A stretch of DNA of 64,000 nucleotides from Peribacillus simplex NBRC 15720 = DSM 1321 (GTDB lineage: Bacteria > Bacillota > Bacilli > Bacillales > DSM-1321), in NCBI RefSeq assembly GCF_002243645.1, contig NZ_CP017704.1, positions 4,854,001-4,918,000 on the forward strand, read 5' to 3'. The translations under genes and the position numbers were made by a program. Positions 9,536 to 18,208 of the stretch are shown here, one piece after another (position 1 is the first letter of the stretch; every line of letters begins with the position of its first letter). Under the pieces are notes generated by a model. It worked only from the letters and a program-made list of their open reading frames with translations, was not told where the DNA came from and did no database searches.

Positions 9536-9639
9536 CTTGTTTTTCTCCTGTAAAATTATTTTATGTCGAATGAATGGAAATTTTCTCTTTTTGCCAGTAG
9601 TAGTTCAGCATGATTGGCTAATACGTTGATTTTCTATCC

Positions 9640-9815
9640 TTTTTAAGAGCATATTCAGCTACCTATTCCATTTGTTCATGTGAGGATACAACGTTTACTA
9701 TATAAAATGCTTGATGAATCTCTTCTTAGATCTCTTGTAAACGGGATTCACGACGAGCTGCTAAAACAAATTTTACGCCTTTAGATGTATGTTCTCTAGC
9801 AGTCACTTCTCCAAT
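9640..9815 (-). pseudogene. Short-chain dehydrogenase N-terminal remnant
   Basis: The minus strand reads pieces such as TAREHTSKGVKFVLAARRES and EEIHQAFYIVNVV, which resemble the nucleotide-binding start of SDR enzymes. It is broken by stops and very short. An AdhR-type operator lies upstream (9916-9933), so an intact ancestor was probably in the same electrophile regulon as the genes downstream. Confidence 0.5.
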
Positions 9816-9915
9816 TTACGGTTTATGTTATACATAAAGATTCTCCTTCATTCCTAATAAATAGGTAGAACCACATAAGTATTCAATATTTAATATTGAT
9901 AAGAATAGGTTAATC

Positions 9916-9933
9916 GTTAAAGTCGTCTTTAAA
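9916..9933 (-). promoter_or_regulatory. AdhR-type MerR operator for the SDR remnant
   Basis: TTAAAG-TCGT-CTTTAA matches the CTTAAAG-N4-CTTTAAG dyad of AdhR/NmlR regulators. Read on the minus strand it sits between TTGCTT and TAACCT about 19 bp apart, the long spacer used by MerR-activated promoters. Confidence 0.6.
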
Positions 9934-9971
9934 GCAAGGAGTTTTTTTCATTTTTCTTTTAATATTATGAG

Positions 9972-10002
9972 TTGTGTTAAAGTTTACTTTAAGGCTTATA
10001 TT
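9972..10002 (+). promoter_or_regulatory. AdhR-type promoter and operator for the MerR gene
   Basis: The dyad GTTAAAG-TTTA-CTTTAAG (9976-9993) lies between TTGTGT (9972-9977) and TATATT (9997-10002). The spacer is 19 bp, the classical MerR arrangement. It implies autoregulation of the MerR gene that starts at 10148. Confidence 0.65.
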
Positions 10003-10147
10003 AATGTTGAAGTGAACAATATCTATCTGATCAAAGTGAGGAAAGGAAGGGATATAGAAGAGGAGATAATCAACTTTAATTCTAATCTTAAAAATGATGC
10101 TTTTGAGATTGAACTGAACTAATAATAACGATGGAGGTTGTAATGGA

Positions 10148-10546
10148 ATGGAATTTCATATAAAAGAGGCTGCTGCAAGGGTAGGTTTACCTACACATAC
10201 ACTTCGATATTATGAACAAGAGGGTCTTCTACCCTTTGTAAAAAGAGATGACAATGGAAATCGTATTTTTGAAGAGGCCGATTTAACGTGGTTAGAGTTT
10301 ATTGTATGTTTACGGAAAACTGATATCGCTCTTTCGGAATTACGTAAGATAGTTGAGTTAACACAAGAAGGTGAGTGTACATTCGCTCTACGCAAACAGA
10401 TATTTGAAAAACATAAAGAGAAAATGATGGAGAAACAAAGAGAATTGGATATAGCTTTTAAAAAAATTGAAACGAAAATAGAGTACTACGATAAATTAGA
10501 AAAGAAGTATCAAGAAGAAAAAGAAAGTGTGTCGCCTAAAGCTTAA
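10148..10546 (+). CDS. MerR-family regulator (AdhR/NmlR type)
   Basis: 132 aa: HTH with the diagnostic LPTHTLRYYEQEGLLP, the second winged part, and a long C-terminal coiled coil. A Cys in ECTF matches the conserved sensor Cys of the AdhR/NmlR group, which respond to aldehydes and other carbonyl electrophiles. GGAGG stands upstream. Five similar CTTAAAG-N4-CTTTAAG dyads lie in front of neighbouring genes or remnants, including an AdhA-like dehydrogenase, so this is the likely regulator of the set. Confidence 0.85.
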   Translation: MEFHIKEAAARVGLPTHTLRYYEQEGLLPFVKRDDNGNRIFEEADLTWLEFIVCLRKTDIALSELRKIVELTQEGECTFALRKQIFEKHKEKMMEKQRELDIAFKKIETKIEYYDKLEKKYQEEKESVSPKA

Positions 10547-10768
10547 TTAAGAAATCACCAGGTCGTTTCTTTTAGCCAATGGACAAATTGCACTAAATTT
10601 TATGGCGTACTTTAGAGTGTAATGGGTATATTAATATGTATAAAACAGTAAAAATGCTTTTTTGGGGGGAATTGTAAGATCATTTCATTTATAGTATGGT
10701 TGTTCAAATACTAAGAATGGTATGGATCTGTAAAAACAATAATGTGAAATTAGAAGCTTTCCAATGGC

Positions 10769-10812
10769 AAAACAGTGTATGCTCATTTCTTAATGAGCAT
10801 ACACTGTTTTAT
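10769..10812. terminator. Bidirectional terminator between convergent genes
   Basis: A long perfect stem (AACAGTGTATGCTCAT and its complement, 6-nt loop) with A-run before and T-run after. It serves the MerR gene from the left and the MFS gene from the right. Confidence 0.85.
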
Positions 10813-10819
10813 TTATTGT

Positions 10820-11992
10820 TTATTTAGATAGTTGTTTTGTGGGACTATACATGTAATTTCTTAGTAAAATAAATACTACACTCAATATTAATGATAATAA
10901 TCCCACTAATACGACGTATTGTGTACCCATTCCTGAAATAAATAATCCACCTACAGCAGTGCCAAATGTTGTTCCAAGGTTAACTGATGTTAAAAATAAG
11001 CCATTAGCGAAATCTGGAGCTTCGGGAGCTGAAGACATAATCCAATATTGATTAATATTAGTTCCTATACCAGCTAATATTCCCCATACTAAAGTAATGA
11101 TAGCCATAGGTACAGTAAACTGTCCCATTAAGAATAATATGATGTAAACTATTCCTAATGCGAGTGGATAAGAAACAACAGATTTGATGGCATCTTTAGT
11201 AAGTAACTTCCCCGCTATAATGTTTCCAATAATACTTGCCCCACCAAATATGACTAACATAAAACTAATTGATTTCCCAGAGATATTCGTAACGGTTTTA
11301 AGATACTCAGCAAGATAACTATAAACCCCAAATACTGCTGAATTTAGGAAAATGACAGCAATAATAGCTAACCAAGTAATCGGCTTTTTTAATACGCTTA
11401 ATTGAGATCCGTAAGAAAGTCTTTCCTTAACAGGCATTGAAGGGAAAAATACAAATGTAGCAATGAATGCTATAGCAGTCACAATAGCAAAGAATAACAT
11501 CGCCATTTGAAACGAAACTGCACTAGCAAGAAAACTTGCGACTGGTACACCAAGTACCATACCTGCAGATACCCCTATAAGTACCTTAGCAACGGCTTTT
11601 GGAGATTCTTCCTTGTGAACCGAGTTAGCAGCCATTGTAAAAGCCGCTGAAAAATAAATTGGATGAAAAATGGCCGGAATAACACGAGCAATTATAGCGA
11701 TGGTAAAGTTAGATGTGAATATGGAGACAATGTTACCCAGAACGAAAATACCAAGTACAAGTAACATTGCCCTCTTGCGATTTAGCCCAGAAAATAATAG
11801 CGGCATAGTAGGACCACATATTGAAACAGTAAGTGCAAAGAGACTCACCAACAACCCAGCCTTAGATACACTGATTCGAAAGTGGTCAGCAATGTAGGGT
11901 AATATCCCTATAACCCCCATTTCAGTATTTATGATGCCGAAAGCTCCTATGGCCAATATAAATATAAGTAAATTATTTCGTTTAGCTATCAT
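10820..11992 (-). CDS. MFS efflux transporter (DHA1/AraJ-like)
   Basis: 390 aa with 12 predicted membrane helices. The motif after TM1 (GVIGILPYIADHFRISVSKAG) and the TM2-3 loop fit drug:proton antiporters of the AraJ/YdhP type. GAGAGGA lies 4 bp before the ATG. It is monocistronic, between the MerR gene and adhA. It may export aldehyde-related toxicants with the neighbouring regulon, but no AdhR operator was found in front of it, so this is only proximity. Confidence 0.85.
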   Translation of the reverse strand: MIAKRNNLLIFILAIGAFGIINTEMGVIGILPYIADHFRISVSKAGLLVSLFALTVSICGPTMPLLFSGLNRKRAMLLVLGIFVLGNIVSIFTSNFTIAIIARVIPAIFHPIYFSAAFTMAANSVHKEESPKAVAKVLIGVSAGMVLGVPVASFLASAVSFQMAMLFFAIVTAIAFIATFVFFPSMPVKERLSYGSQLSVLKKPITWLAIIAVIFLNSAVFGVYSYLAEYLKTVTNISGKSISFMLVIFGGASIIGNIIAGKLLTKDAIKSVVSYPLALGIVYIILFLMGQFTVPMAIITLVWGILAGIGTNINQYWIMSSAPEAPDFANGLFLTSVNLGTTFGTAVGGLFISGMGTQYVVLVGLLSLILSVVFILLRNYMYSPTKQLSK

Positions 11993-12107
11993 AATTCCTC
12001 TCCCATTTTCATTTTAATGAGACCCTATATATATAACATGGTAAGTGTGCCCAGATTTTTATTTATATAATAAGAAAACCCTCAGAACACGATTTCAGGA
12101 AACAAAG

Positions 12108-12143
12108 TTGGGGTAGCCAATTCAATTGGCTACCCCAACTTTC
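12108..12143 (-). terminator. Terminator of the adhA-like gene
   Basis: TTGGGGTAGCCAATT and its complement form a near-perfect stem just past the stop codon on the minus strand, followed by T-rich sequence. Confidence 0.75.
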
Positions 12144-12183
12144 ATCAGGCCCTGTTTAAGATGCCAGAAGACATCTTTCCGAA

Positions 12184-13245
12184 TTACAAGGTAGAAATGT
12201 CAATAACGAATCGATAACGCACATCACTACGGAGAATGCGCTCATACGCTTCATCTACTTGATCAGCACGGATTAATTCAATCATAGGAGCAATGCCATG
12301 TTGAACAGCAAAATCAAGCATTTCTTGTGTTTCACGAATGCCACCAACGAGTGAACCAGCAATGCTACGACGACCCATGATTAGAGAAAACACACTGTAT
12401 TGATCTGGATCGGCTGGTGCACCAACATTGACAAGTGTTCCATCTACACGAAGCAAGGATAAATATTGATCAACATTCAGATTTGCCGACACAGTATTTA
12501 AGATGAGGTCAAAACGACCTGCTAATTCAGTGAATGCAGCAGAATCACTCGTTGCATAGTAATGGTCTGCGCCAAAACCTAGAGCTTCCTCTTTTTTATT
12601 TATAGAACGACTCAAGACCGTTACTTCAGCACCCATAGCATGTGCAAATTGGATCGCCACGTGTCCAAGACCTCCCATTCCCACAATGGCAACCTTCTTA
12701 CCTGGACCAGCGTTCCAGTGTTTCAAAGGAGAGAATGTGGTGATACCTGCACATAAGAGTGGGCTTGCCACATCCATTTCCAGACCGTCTGGGATACGAA
12801 CAACGAATCCTTCCTTTACGACGATTTTTTGGCTATATCCACCGTATGTTGGATTTCCATCATAGTCTAATGAGTTATATGTGTTGATAACGCCTTTTGT
12901 ACAAAATTGCTCCTCACCACTTAGGCAGTATTCGCACTCTCCACAGGAGTTAACAAAACAACCAACGCCAACGCGATCACCAACCGCAAATTTTGTAACG
13001 GCTGAACCTACTGCTGCTACGACTCCTGCAATTTCGTGACCAGGAACCATTGGGAAGATCCCACCGCCCCATTCATCAAATGCACTGTGAATGTCAGAGT
13101 GGCAGATACCACTAAATTTAATATCGATTAAGACGTCATCTGTTCGTAATTCTCTACGCTCAATAGTAGTATGTTCAAATTTCGCCTTTGCACGTGGAGC
13201 ACTTAGAACACGTGTCGAATTCATGTTGTTATGATTATTACACAT
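12184..13245 (-). CDS. adhA: Zinc-dependent alcohol/formaldehyde dehydrogenase (AdhA-like)
   Basis: A ~353-aa MDR enzyme. Catalytic zinc ligands appear in GICHSDIH and GHEIAGVV, and the structural zinc cysteines in CGECEYCLSGEEQFC. The Rossmann motif is GMGGLGHVAIQ. The YahK/AdhA subgroup reduces aldehydes with NADPH. In B. subtilis AdhA is induced by formaldehyde and methylglyoxal through AdhR. A matching operator lies upstream (13343-13360). I favour ATG 13245. A GTG at 13257 is only 2 bp from AGGAAAGGA. Confidence 0.87.
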   Translation of the reverse strand: MCNNHNNMNSTRVLSAPRAKAKFEHTTIERRELRTDDVLIDIKFSGICHSDIHSAFDEWGGGIFPMVPGHEIAGVVAAVGSAVTKFAVGDRVGVGCFVNSCGECEYCLSGEEQFCTKGVINTYNSLDYDGNPTYGGYSQKIVVKEGFVVRIPDGLEMDVASPLLCAGITTFSPLKHWNAGPGKKVAIVGMGGLGHVAIQFAHAMGAEVTVLSRSINKKEEALGFGADHYYATSDSAAFTELAGRFDLILNTVSANLNVDQYLSLLRVDGTLVNVGAPADPDQYSVFSLIMGRRSIAGSLVGGIRETQEMLDFAVQHGIAPMIELIRADQVDEAYERILRSDVRYRFVIDISTL

Positions 13246-13342
13246 AAAATAAAACACAATCCTTTCCTAATAAAAATATTAAGTTCACTGAGTAAACTCA
13301 TAATTCTTAATGTATTTAATCAGTGACAAGACTAGCTTAATC

Positions 13343-13360
13343 CTTAAAGTGTACTTTAAA
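13343..13360 (-). promoter_or_regulatory. AdhR-type operator for adhA
   Basis: CTTAAAG-TGTA-CTTTAAA. On the minus strand TTGCTT and TAAGCT flank it with ~19-bp spacing, ~90 bp upstream of adhA. Confidence 0.65.
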
Positions 13361-13483
13361 GCAAGGGATTTTCTTAAAATTTTTTTGTCTTTTTTCTTAA
13401 CATATTTTTACTAAATAATACAAATCTAAATTATCAACGATTTGATCTAGTGAAGATGAAAAATTCACTTAATTTTACCGGCT

Positions 13484-13504
13484 GCTTTAATGCAAACTTT
13501 AAAG
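13484..13504. promoter_or_regulatory. Degenerate AdhR-type operator
   Basis: One good half-site (ACTTTAAAG) and one decayed half (CTTTAAT) lie between the adhA operator and the next one. No gene can be tied to it. Confidence 0.35.
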
Positions 13505-13555
13505 CCTATAATCATGATATAGAATTCTATTTGGTTTTTATCAGCCTCTTTTTAG

Positions 13556-13586
13556 TTGACTTAAAGTCGACTTTAAATTGTAAGGT
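13556..13586 (+). promoter_or_regulatory. AdhR-type promoter before a composite pseudogene
   Basis: CTTAAAG-TCGA-CTTTAAA lies between TTGACT (13556-13561) and TAAGGT (13581-13586). The spacer is 19 bp. It points at the broken reductase fragments at 13614-14037. Confidence 0.65.
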
Positions 13587-13613
13587 TATTTCAAAAGATG
13601 TGATGAATTAATT

Positions 13614-14037
13614 ATGAATACAATTATTCAACAATGGAACAATCAAGAGAAAACTGAAAAATTAGGTGTTTCACCTGAAGATATTAAGCCAAATGCAGCA
13701 GTTCTATTTTATGGTGCCGTAAAGAACTCCAAGAGTGCAGAGAGAAGATGTTTATGTTCCACCGACGTTTGGAGAAATTGCGGGAGAAAAAGCTCTTCAA
13801 TTGGAAGTGGTCGATTATATTGACCGCATACCCATGGCGCGGCCAAGCATTACGCGAATATTTGGCTCGAGAAGAGTGGTCTTAATTACACGAATATTAG
13901 TCCAGGGGGATTGACCAATGATCCTGGAACTGGGAAGGTAAAAGTGGCAGTTGACCTTGCTTACGGGCAAATTTCTCCTGAAGACGTTGCATCAGCTATT
14001 ATTTCTGCACTGGAGAATGATCGTACGAATGAAGTAT
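13614..14037 (+). pseudogene. Composite remnant ending in an NAD(P)-binding reductase tail
   Basis: A 69-codon start (MNTIIQQWNNQEKTEKLGVS) is followed in other frames by VYVPPTFGEIAGEKALQLEV and finally by NYTNISPGGLTNDPGTGKVK with SPEDVASAIISALEN. The last piece resembles the C-terminus of YwnB-type NAD(P)H-binding proteins. At least two frameshifts or joins separate the pieces, so no full product is made. It lies behind an AdhR-type promoter. Confidence 0.6.
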
Positions 14038-14070
14038 GAAGTTTTTGTATTCCCACTGCCACATAAATTG

Positions 14071-14110
14071 AATAAAGCATCGAGTCTATAGATTCGATGC
14101 TTTATTTTTA
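14071..14110. terminator. Bidirectional terminator
   Basis: AATAAAGCATCGA and its complement form the stem, with A- and T-rich flanks. It lies between the reductase remnant and the convergent cupin gene. Confidence 0.8.
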
Positions 14111-14503
14111 TAATTTATTAAACCATTCATCATCGACAGGTTCCAACCATTCTGTTTCTCCCGGCGTCATTGCTAAGTGTACAAACCAGCTGTCTTTTGT
14201 CGCACCGTGCCAGTGTTTTACATGCGGCGGAATGTTTACTACATCGCCTTTTTTGAGTAATTGAGCTGGTTTGTCTTCTTCTTGAAACCAACCCTCACCA
14301 CCTGTCACTAACAAAACTTGTCCAACTTTATGAGAGTGCCAGTTATTGCGAGCTCCTGGTGAAAAGGTTACATTCCCGATTGATGCATTGAGTGGCTTCT
14401 CATCGGTAAATACCATTTGTAAGTAAGCGTCTCCTATAAAGTTTGCTTCAACTTTTTCGCCCAATGGAAAGATTGTGCTATTACTTAATTCTTCGTGTTC
14501 CAT
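14108..14503 (-). CDS. Cupin-domain protein
   Basis: 131 aa, a single cupin barrel. Metal-binding motif 1 is WHSHKVGQVLLVTGGEGWFQE, and motif 2 is VVNIPPHVKHWHGATKDSWFVH. Small cupins of this type accompany carboxymuconolactone decarboxylase-like proteins in quinone- or aldehyde-response operons. It is 19 bp downstream of the CMD gene and shares its AdhR-type promoter. Substrate unknown. Confidence 0.85.
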   Translation of the reverse strand: MEHEELSNSTIFPLGEKVEANFIGDAYLQMVFTDEKPLNASIGNVTFSPGARNNWHSHKVGQVLLVTGGEGWFQEEDKPAQLLKKGDVVNIPPHVKHWHGATKDSWFVHLAMTPGETEWLEPVDDEWFNKL

Positions 14504-14522
14504 ATTTAATCCCTACTTTCTT

Positions 14523-14843
14523 TTAATCGTTATAAATTTCTTTTGCAATGTTAAATGCTGACCAAGCTTTAGGCCATCCTGCATAGAACGAAAGATGAGT
14601 GATGACTTCCGCAATTTCTTCTCTCGTCACTCCGTTTGCTTTCGCTTTTTGAAGGTGTGGCGTCAATTGTTCAAAGTTTCCTCCAGCAATTAATGCAGAA
14701 ACCGTAATCATACTGCGGTCGCGTGGAGATAGTTCTTTCTCGCGTGACCAAACTTCACCGAATAAAACGTCATCGTTAAGTTCAGCAAATTTGGGAGCGA
14801 ATTCTCCCAACAAGTCTCGTCCAGCTGTTTGTTTTTCTGCCAT
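14523..14843 (-). CDS. Carboxymuconolactone decarboxylase-family protein
   Basis: 106 aa, one AhpD/CMD-like helical domain with RDRSMITVSALIAGG and EVITHLSFYAGWPKAWSAFN. There is no CxxC pair, so it is not an AhpD-type peroxidase helper. GGAGTGATT lies just before the start. First gene of a two-gene unit with the cupin, under a perfect AdhR dyad. Confidence 0.87.
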   Translation of the reverse strand: MAEKQTAGRDLLGEFAPKFAELNDDVLFGEVWSREKELSPRDRSMITVSALIAGGNFEQLTPHLQKAKANGVTREEIAEVITHLSFYAGWPKAWSAFNIAKEIYND

Positions 14844-14896
14844 GTTTAATCACTCCATTCATTCATTTTTTATTCATTACATGGTGTAGTATAGGG

Positions 14897-14914
14897 CTTA
14901 AAGTAAACTTTAAG
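14897..14914 (-). promoter_or_regulatory. AdhR-type operator, perfect dyad
   Basis: CTTAAAG-TAAA-CTTTAAG is an exact match to the reported consensus. It has TTGACT on the minus strand as -35 and lies ~55 bp before the CMD start. Confidence 0.75.
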
Positions 14915-15020
14915 TCAACAAAAATAATTAGTTTTTTTATACATCCTAAGAAATTGCAGCTTGACGTAATGTTAGTTTTAAATGATAAGTTCGGTACTTA
15001 TTAGCGAGTGAGGTGAAAAA

Positions 15021-15330
15021 AATGAATATTGCACCAGAAGCAAGGCAATTTACCCTAACACCAGCAACACTCAGATATTACGAACGCGTAGGTTTGATTC
15101 CACCGATCCACTGAAGGAAAGTAGCGATATTTTATCAGTGATAGTATTTTCAAGTGGAAGTATCTTTTATGGTATTGCGAAAACATCGTAAAAAACAGTA
15201 CGTTACTCGTTATGCAATTGAAGCAGCTATCTCGGCGTTTAGAGAAGGTGAACCTAGCATCAGAAAAAAGATGTCGTACTACATTATCATATGAAGATCA
15301 CCTACTGCGGTAAAATTATTTGAAACTATT
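15021..15330 (+). pseudogene. MerR-family regulator remnant
   Basis: MNIAPEARQFTLTPATLRYY, then ERVGLIPP and a premature stop at ~15113. Later frames contain short regulator-like pieces. A GAGGTGAA ribosome site precedes the ATG. It is a second, dead MerR paralogue next to the CMD/cupin unit. Confidence 0.6.
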
Positions 15331-15471
15331 TTCATTTTTTGACGTATTACTATCAGGGATCATTTAGAAATCTCATGAAATACGCATAGATTTCTTGTCA
15401 TTTCTTATTAGGCCCATATAACCTACATATTCTTAAGACGGTTTGAGATAATCTCGAAAGGAAGAGGAAGC

Positions 15472-16416
15472 ATGTTCAAAAAAATTTTAGCAAGTTTAGG
15501 AAAAGGAGCCGCAACTGTAGATTTACAATGTGGTAATCGTAATTATCAAGCGGGAGAAAGCATACAAGGGGAGGTTGTCATTCAAGGTGGTGAGGTGAAA
15601 CAGAAAATTAATCAATTGACTGTCCGGTTTATGATGAATGTGGTATTAAAACAAGGAAGCGTTTCTAAGGAAGTTGCCCAAATACCATTAGTTAATCGAG
15701 ATTGTATTCACCCCAAAGAACGTAAGGTCATTCCTTTTCATTATGTCCTACCTATGAATATACCTATTTCAAGGGGAACTGTCTCATACTATCTGGATAC
15801 ACATCTTGATATTGAGGGAGGGGTTGACCGCAAAGATGTAGACCGGCTAGTCATCCAATCTCAGAAATCTATCCAATCCATTTTTAATGCAATGGATCAA
15901 TTAGGTTTTCGCGAGACAGCCGACTCGGGTAAACTCGACCAATATGGACAGGAATTTGCTTTTTTCCCCACTCAACAATTCATGGGACAGGTAAATGAAG
16001 TTGAAATGCGGTTTGCCAATGAAGAATCAGGGATCCGGGTCTGGATGGAAGTTGACTGTAAAAGCGGCTACAAGGAAATTGAAGCAAAACGTGAGTTTCA
16101 TTTAAATCAAAGTGTTCTTGAGCATGAAGCCGGACTTGAAAAACTACTTGTAAAATATATATCGGAAGCTATTGATCAGCCTTATGCTTTTACACAGCCG
16201 TTCTCTTATTCCACCAACCATCATCATGGTCGCGCTTCCCAATTAGGAAACGCTATACCTGGAATGGTTGGTGGATTAGCAGTGGGTGTTTTAGGGTCAA
16301 TGTTATTTACTGAGATGATGGATGGATTTGATGTTGAGGAAATGTTTGAAGAAGCAACAGAAGATCTTGATGGAGGTTTTGATTCATTTTTTGATAATGG
16401 GGATGGGGAATCCTAA
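15472..16416 (+). CDS. spo0M: Sporulation-control protein Spo0M
   Basis: 314 aa. The N-terminal ~235 residues have the arrestin-like pattern of SpoOM (GKGAATVDLQCGNRNYQAGE, IPFHYVLPMNIPISRG, YYLDTHLDI). The C-terminus is glycine-rich and then acidic (EDLDGGFDSFFDNGDGES). In B. subtilis Spo0M affects sporulation entry and binds cytoskeletal and cell-division partners. AAGGAAGAGG precedes the ATG. The gene is monocistronic and, 49 bp after its stop, the second copy of the 86-bp repeat supplies a terminator. Confidence 0.88.
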   Translation: MFKKILASLGKGAATVDLQCGNRNYQAGESIQGEVVIQGGEVKQKINQLTVRFMMNVVLKQGSVSKEVAQIPLVNRDCIHPKERKVIPFHYVLPMNIPISRGTVSYYLDTHLDIEGGVDRKDVDRLVIQSQKSIQSIFNAMDQLGFRETADSGKLDQYGQEFAFFPTQQFMGQVNEVEMRFANEESGIRVWMEVDCKSGYKEIEAKREFHLNQSVLEHEAGLEKLLVKYISEAIDQPYAFTQPFSYSTNHHHGRASQLGNAIPGMVGGLAVGVLGSMLFTEMMDGFDVEEMFEEATEDLDGGFDSFFDNGDGES

Positions 16417-16465
16417 TTAAGCCATTAGATTGTCCTGTGTTAGCCCAATATAATTAGTGAGAGTT

Positions 16466-16551
16466 AAGACTTGGTGAAAATACTTTAATATGTTGGTAAG
16501 CTCTGTTAAGAGGAAACTTTACAGAGCTTTTTTTTATTCAAGTAACTGGAC
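16466..16551 (+). repeat. 86-bp exact direct repeat, copy 2
   Basis: Identical to 8291-8376, including the tail of the ABC ATPase coding sequence and its terminator (here 16498-16535). Placed after spo0M it has no ATPase gene in front of it. It therefore arrived by duplication or recombination. Confidence 0.9.
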
Positions 16552-16562
16552 AGCGGCTCAAA

Positions 16563-16745
16563 CTCTTCACCGAAGTTAAGCAATCATTTCATGTTTCCTA
16601 TAGAACAGTTCAGTAAAAACGAAGTCATATCTAGCCAATTGTGATATTTAAGGTCTAATGATAGGGGAAAGATATTTTGTAACGGATTAGGTGAAGCTAA
16701 TCATGAAGCTAATCATGAAGCTAATCATTTTATGTGGATAATAAT
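16563..16745 (+). repeat. ~170-bp leader-like repeat R2, copy 1
   Basis: About 90% identical to 20860-21032. It contains a GGTCTAATG -10-like box and GATTAGGTGAAG, which resembles a ribosome site. The end is a 12-bp unit GAAGCTAATCAT in three perfect tandem copies (16693-16728), present once in the other copy. No long reading frame follows. It looks like a duplicated promoter/leader whose gene is gone. Confidence 0.7.
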
Positions 16746-17031
16746 GTTCAAACAAAATCTTAACTTTAAAAAAAGAGCTTGAATTCCTTATATAGTAAGG
16801 AATTGGAGACAATATAAAAGATTGACTTTTAAAAGAGAAAAGTCTAAGCAAATTATTTTAGAATAAACCATAGTCTTAACACCCTTCGGGAATGTTAGGG
16901 TTATTTTGGTTATTTTGTATTTTCTGCACACTTTATGCATAAATTTGTAATCATATTGTAAAATTAGGTAAATATGTGTGTCACTTAAAGATGATAAAAT
17001 TATAAAAAAAGAGATTTTATCGGGGGAGAAA

Positions 17032-17715
17032 ATGAAAAAAATTATAGCATCTTTTGTAGTTTCTGGATTGTTACTATCAAATCCGTTGGTTAGTAATGCT
17101 GCATTGGGCGATCGTACATTAAAAAGTGGAATGACTCATACAGAAGTAAAACAATTACAAGAGGTATTAAAGAAAAAAGAATATTTTAAGAGTAATAATA
17201 CAACTACATATTTTGGGACCGTTACTAAAAGTGCAGTCGTAAAGTTCCAAAAAAGTAAAGGCTTAAAAGCTGACGGTATTGTAGGTTCGAATACATATAA
17301 AGCATTGGGTGTAAAAAAGCAGACATCCAACGTAGCTAATATAAATAAAACAAGCAATAAACCTTCTGCGATAGTGACTGAAGCAAAAAAACATTTGAAT
17401 GTACGGTATGTATGGGGTGGAACTACACGAAAAGGTTTTGATTGCAGCGGATTCCTAAAATACGTTTTCGAAAAAGGTGCAGATGTTACTTTACCAAGAA
17501 CGGTATCGGAAATTTATAAAAAGGGGACAAAGGTGTCCAAACCACAAGTTGGAGATTTGGTCTTTTATGAAACCTATAAACCTGGTGCCTCGCATGCTGG
17601 TATTTATATCGGTGGTAATCAATTCATACACAGCTCCTCATCAAATGGTGTAAGCATTTCCTCCATGGATAATAGTTATTGGAAGAAAAGATATATAGGA
17701 GCAAAAAGAATGTAA
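17032..17715 (+). CDS. Secreted NlpC/P60 endopeptidase with peptidoglycan-binding domain
   Basis: A signal peptide (residues 1-~23, ending VSNA) is followed by a PG_binding_1 domain (LKSGMTHTEVKQLQEVLKKK, ~30-95) and an NlpC/P60 domain (~115-227). The catalytic Cys is in FDCSGFLKYVF and the His in SHAGIYIGGNQF. Such enzymes cut D-Glu-meso-DAP stem peptides in the wall. GGGGGAG lies 6 bp before ATG 17032, which I prefer to an upstream in-frame start at 16978 because the signal peptide begins here. Monocistronic, with its own terminator. Confidence 0.9.
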   Translation: MKKIIASFVVSGLLLSNPLVSNAALGDRTLKSGMTHTEVKQLQEVLKKKEYFKSNNTTTYFGTVTKSAVVKFQKSKGLKADGIVGSNTYKALGVKKQTSNVANINKTSNKPSAIVTEAKKHLNVRYVWGGTTRKGFDCSGFLKYVFEKGADVTLPRTVSEIYKKGTKVSKPQVGDLVFYETYKPGASHAGIYIGGNQFIHSSSSNGVSISSMDNSYWKKRYIGAKRM

Positions 17716-17725
17716 TCGAGAAAGT

Positions 17726-17758
17726 TGCCAGTTCTTTTTTTAGAGACTGGCTTTTATA
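17726..17758 (+). terminator. Terminator of the NlpC/P60 gene
   Basis: GCCAGT and ACTGGC arms, then CTTTTA, 15 bp past the stop codon. Confidence 0.65.
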
Positions 17759-17851
17759 GTTCTACCAATAGGTTATACTAAGAAGCCCTCTGATTCAGGA
17801 GACCTTTTGATCAATCTTTATTTCAAAGCTACTAATAAATTTTTTTGTAAA

Positions 17852-17887
17852 AAAATGAGATGGTTCTACTGTAGAACCATCTCATTA
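17852..17887. terminator. Perfect hairpin, terminator-like
   Basis: ATGAGATGGTTCTAC / GTAGAACCATCTCAT with an A-run before and ATTAA after. It may stop transcription from the right, although no gene there points to it. Confidence 0.5.
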
Positions 17888-18059
17888 ACATCTATTCTAT
17901 AAATTTTAACAATCTTAATGCATTTAAAATAACAATTAAATAGCTCCTGAATATATTATTGTTATTGTATATTTTTATACTCTCCACAAAATCTGGAAAG
18001 ATTCTAATATTGTTTGGTTAATGGAATCCTTTTCTAAATAACAGTAAAACATCTTCAAA

Positions 18060-18104
18060 AAACGGGTGGCGTTTCTTAAATGTAAGAAGGATCGCTTTTT
18101 GTAA
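18060..18104 (+). repeat. Degenerate left half of an array site
   Basis: AACGGGTGGCG followed by GATCGCTTTTT resembles the third left-half variant (GGGCGC plus GATTC hairpin) seen at 51372 and 55988. It is paired with the right simple site at 18188. Confidence 0.4.
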
Positions 18105-18187
18105 TCCCAACTAAACCAAGTGCCATTGAATTTGGAAATATAGATATAAAGGTTCTTTATGAAAGCGACAACGAATTTATTTTATGG

Positions 18188-18208
18188 AGCTATCGGGGCA
18201 GGATAGTC
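18188..18208 (+). repeat. Array site S0: right simple site upstream of the recombinase
   Basis: Arms AGCTATC / GATAGTC around the spacer GGGGCAG. It is followed by a leader (TTTGATCTTTGTTCAACAAT) shared with the cassettes that begin near 55301 and 56053. It shows that decayed array material lies to the left of the recombinase as well. Confidence 0.75.

Noticed and set aside
16860..17030. Riboswitch (e.g. c-di-AMP type) before the NlpC/P60 gene
   Set aside because: I could not match the conserved core motifs; only a small CCTTCGGG hairpin is present.
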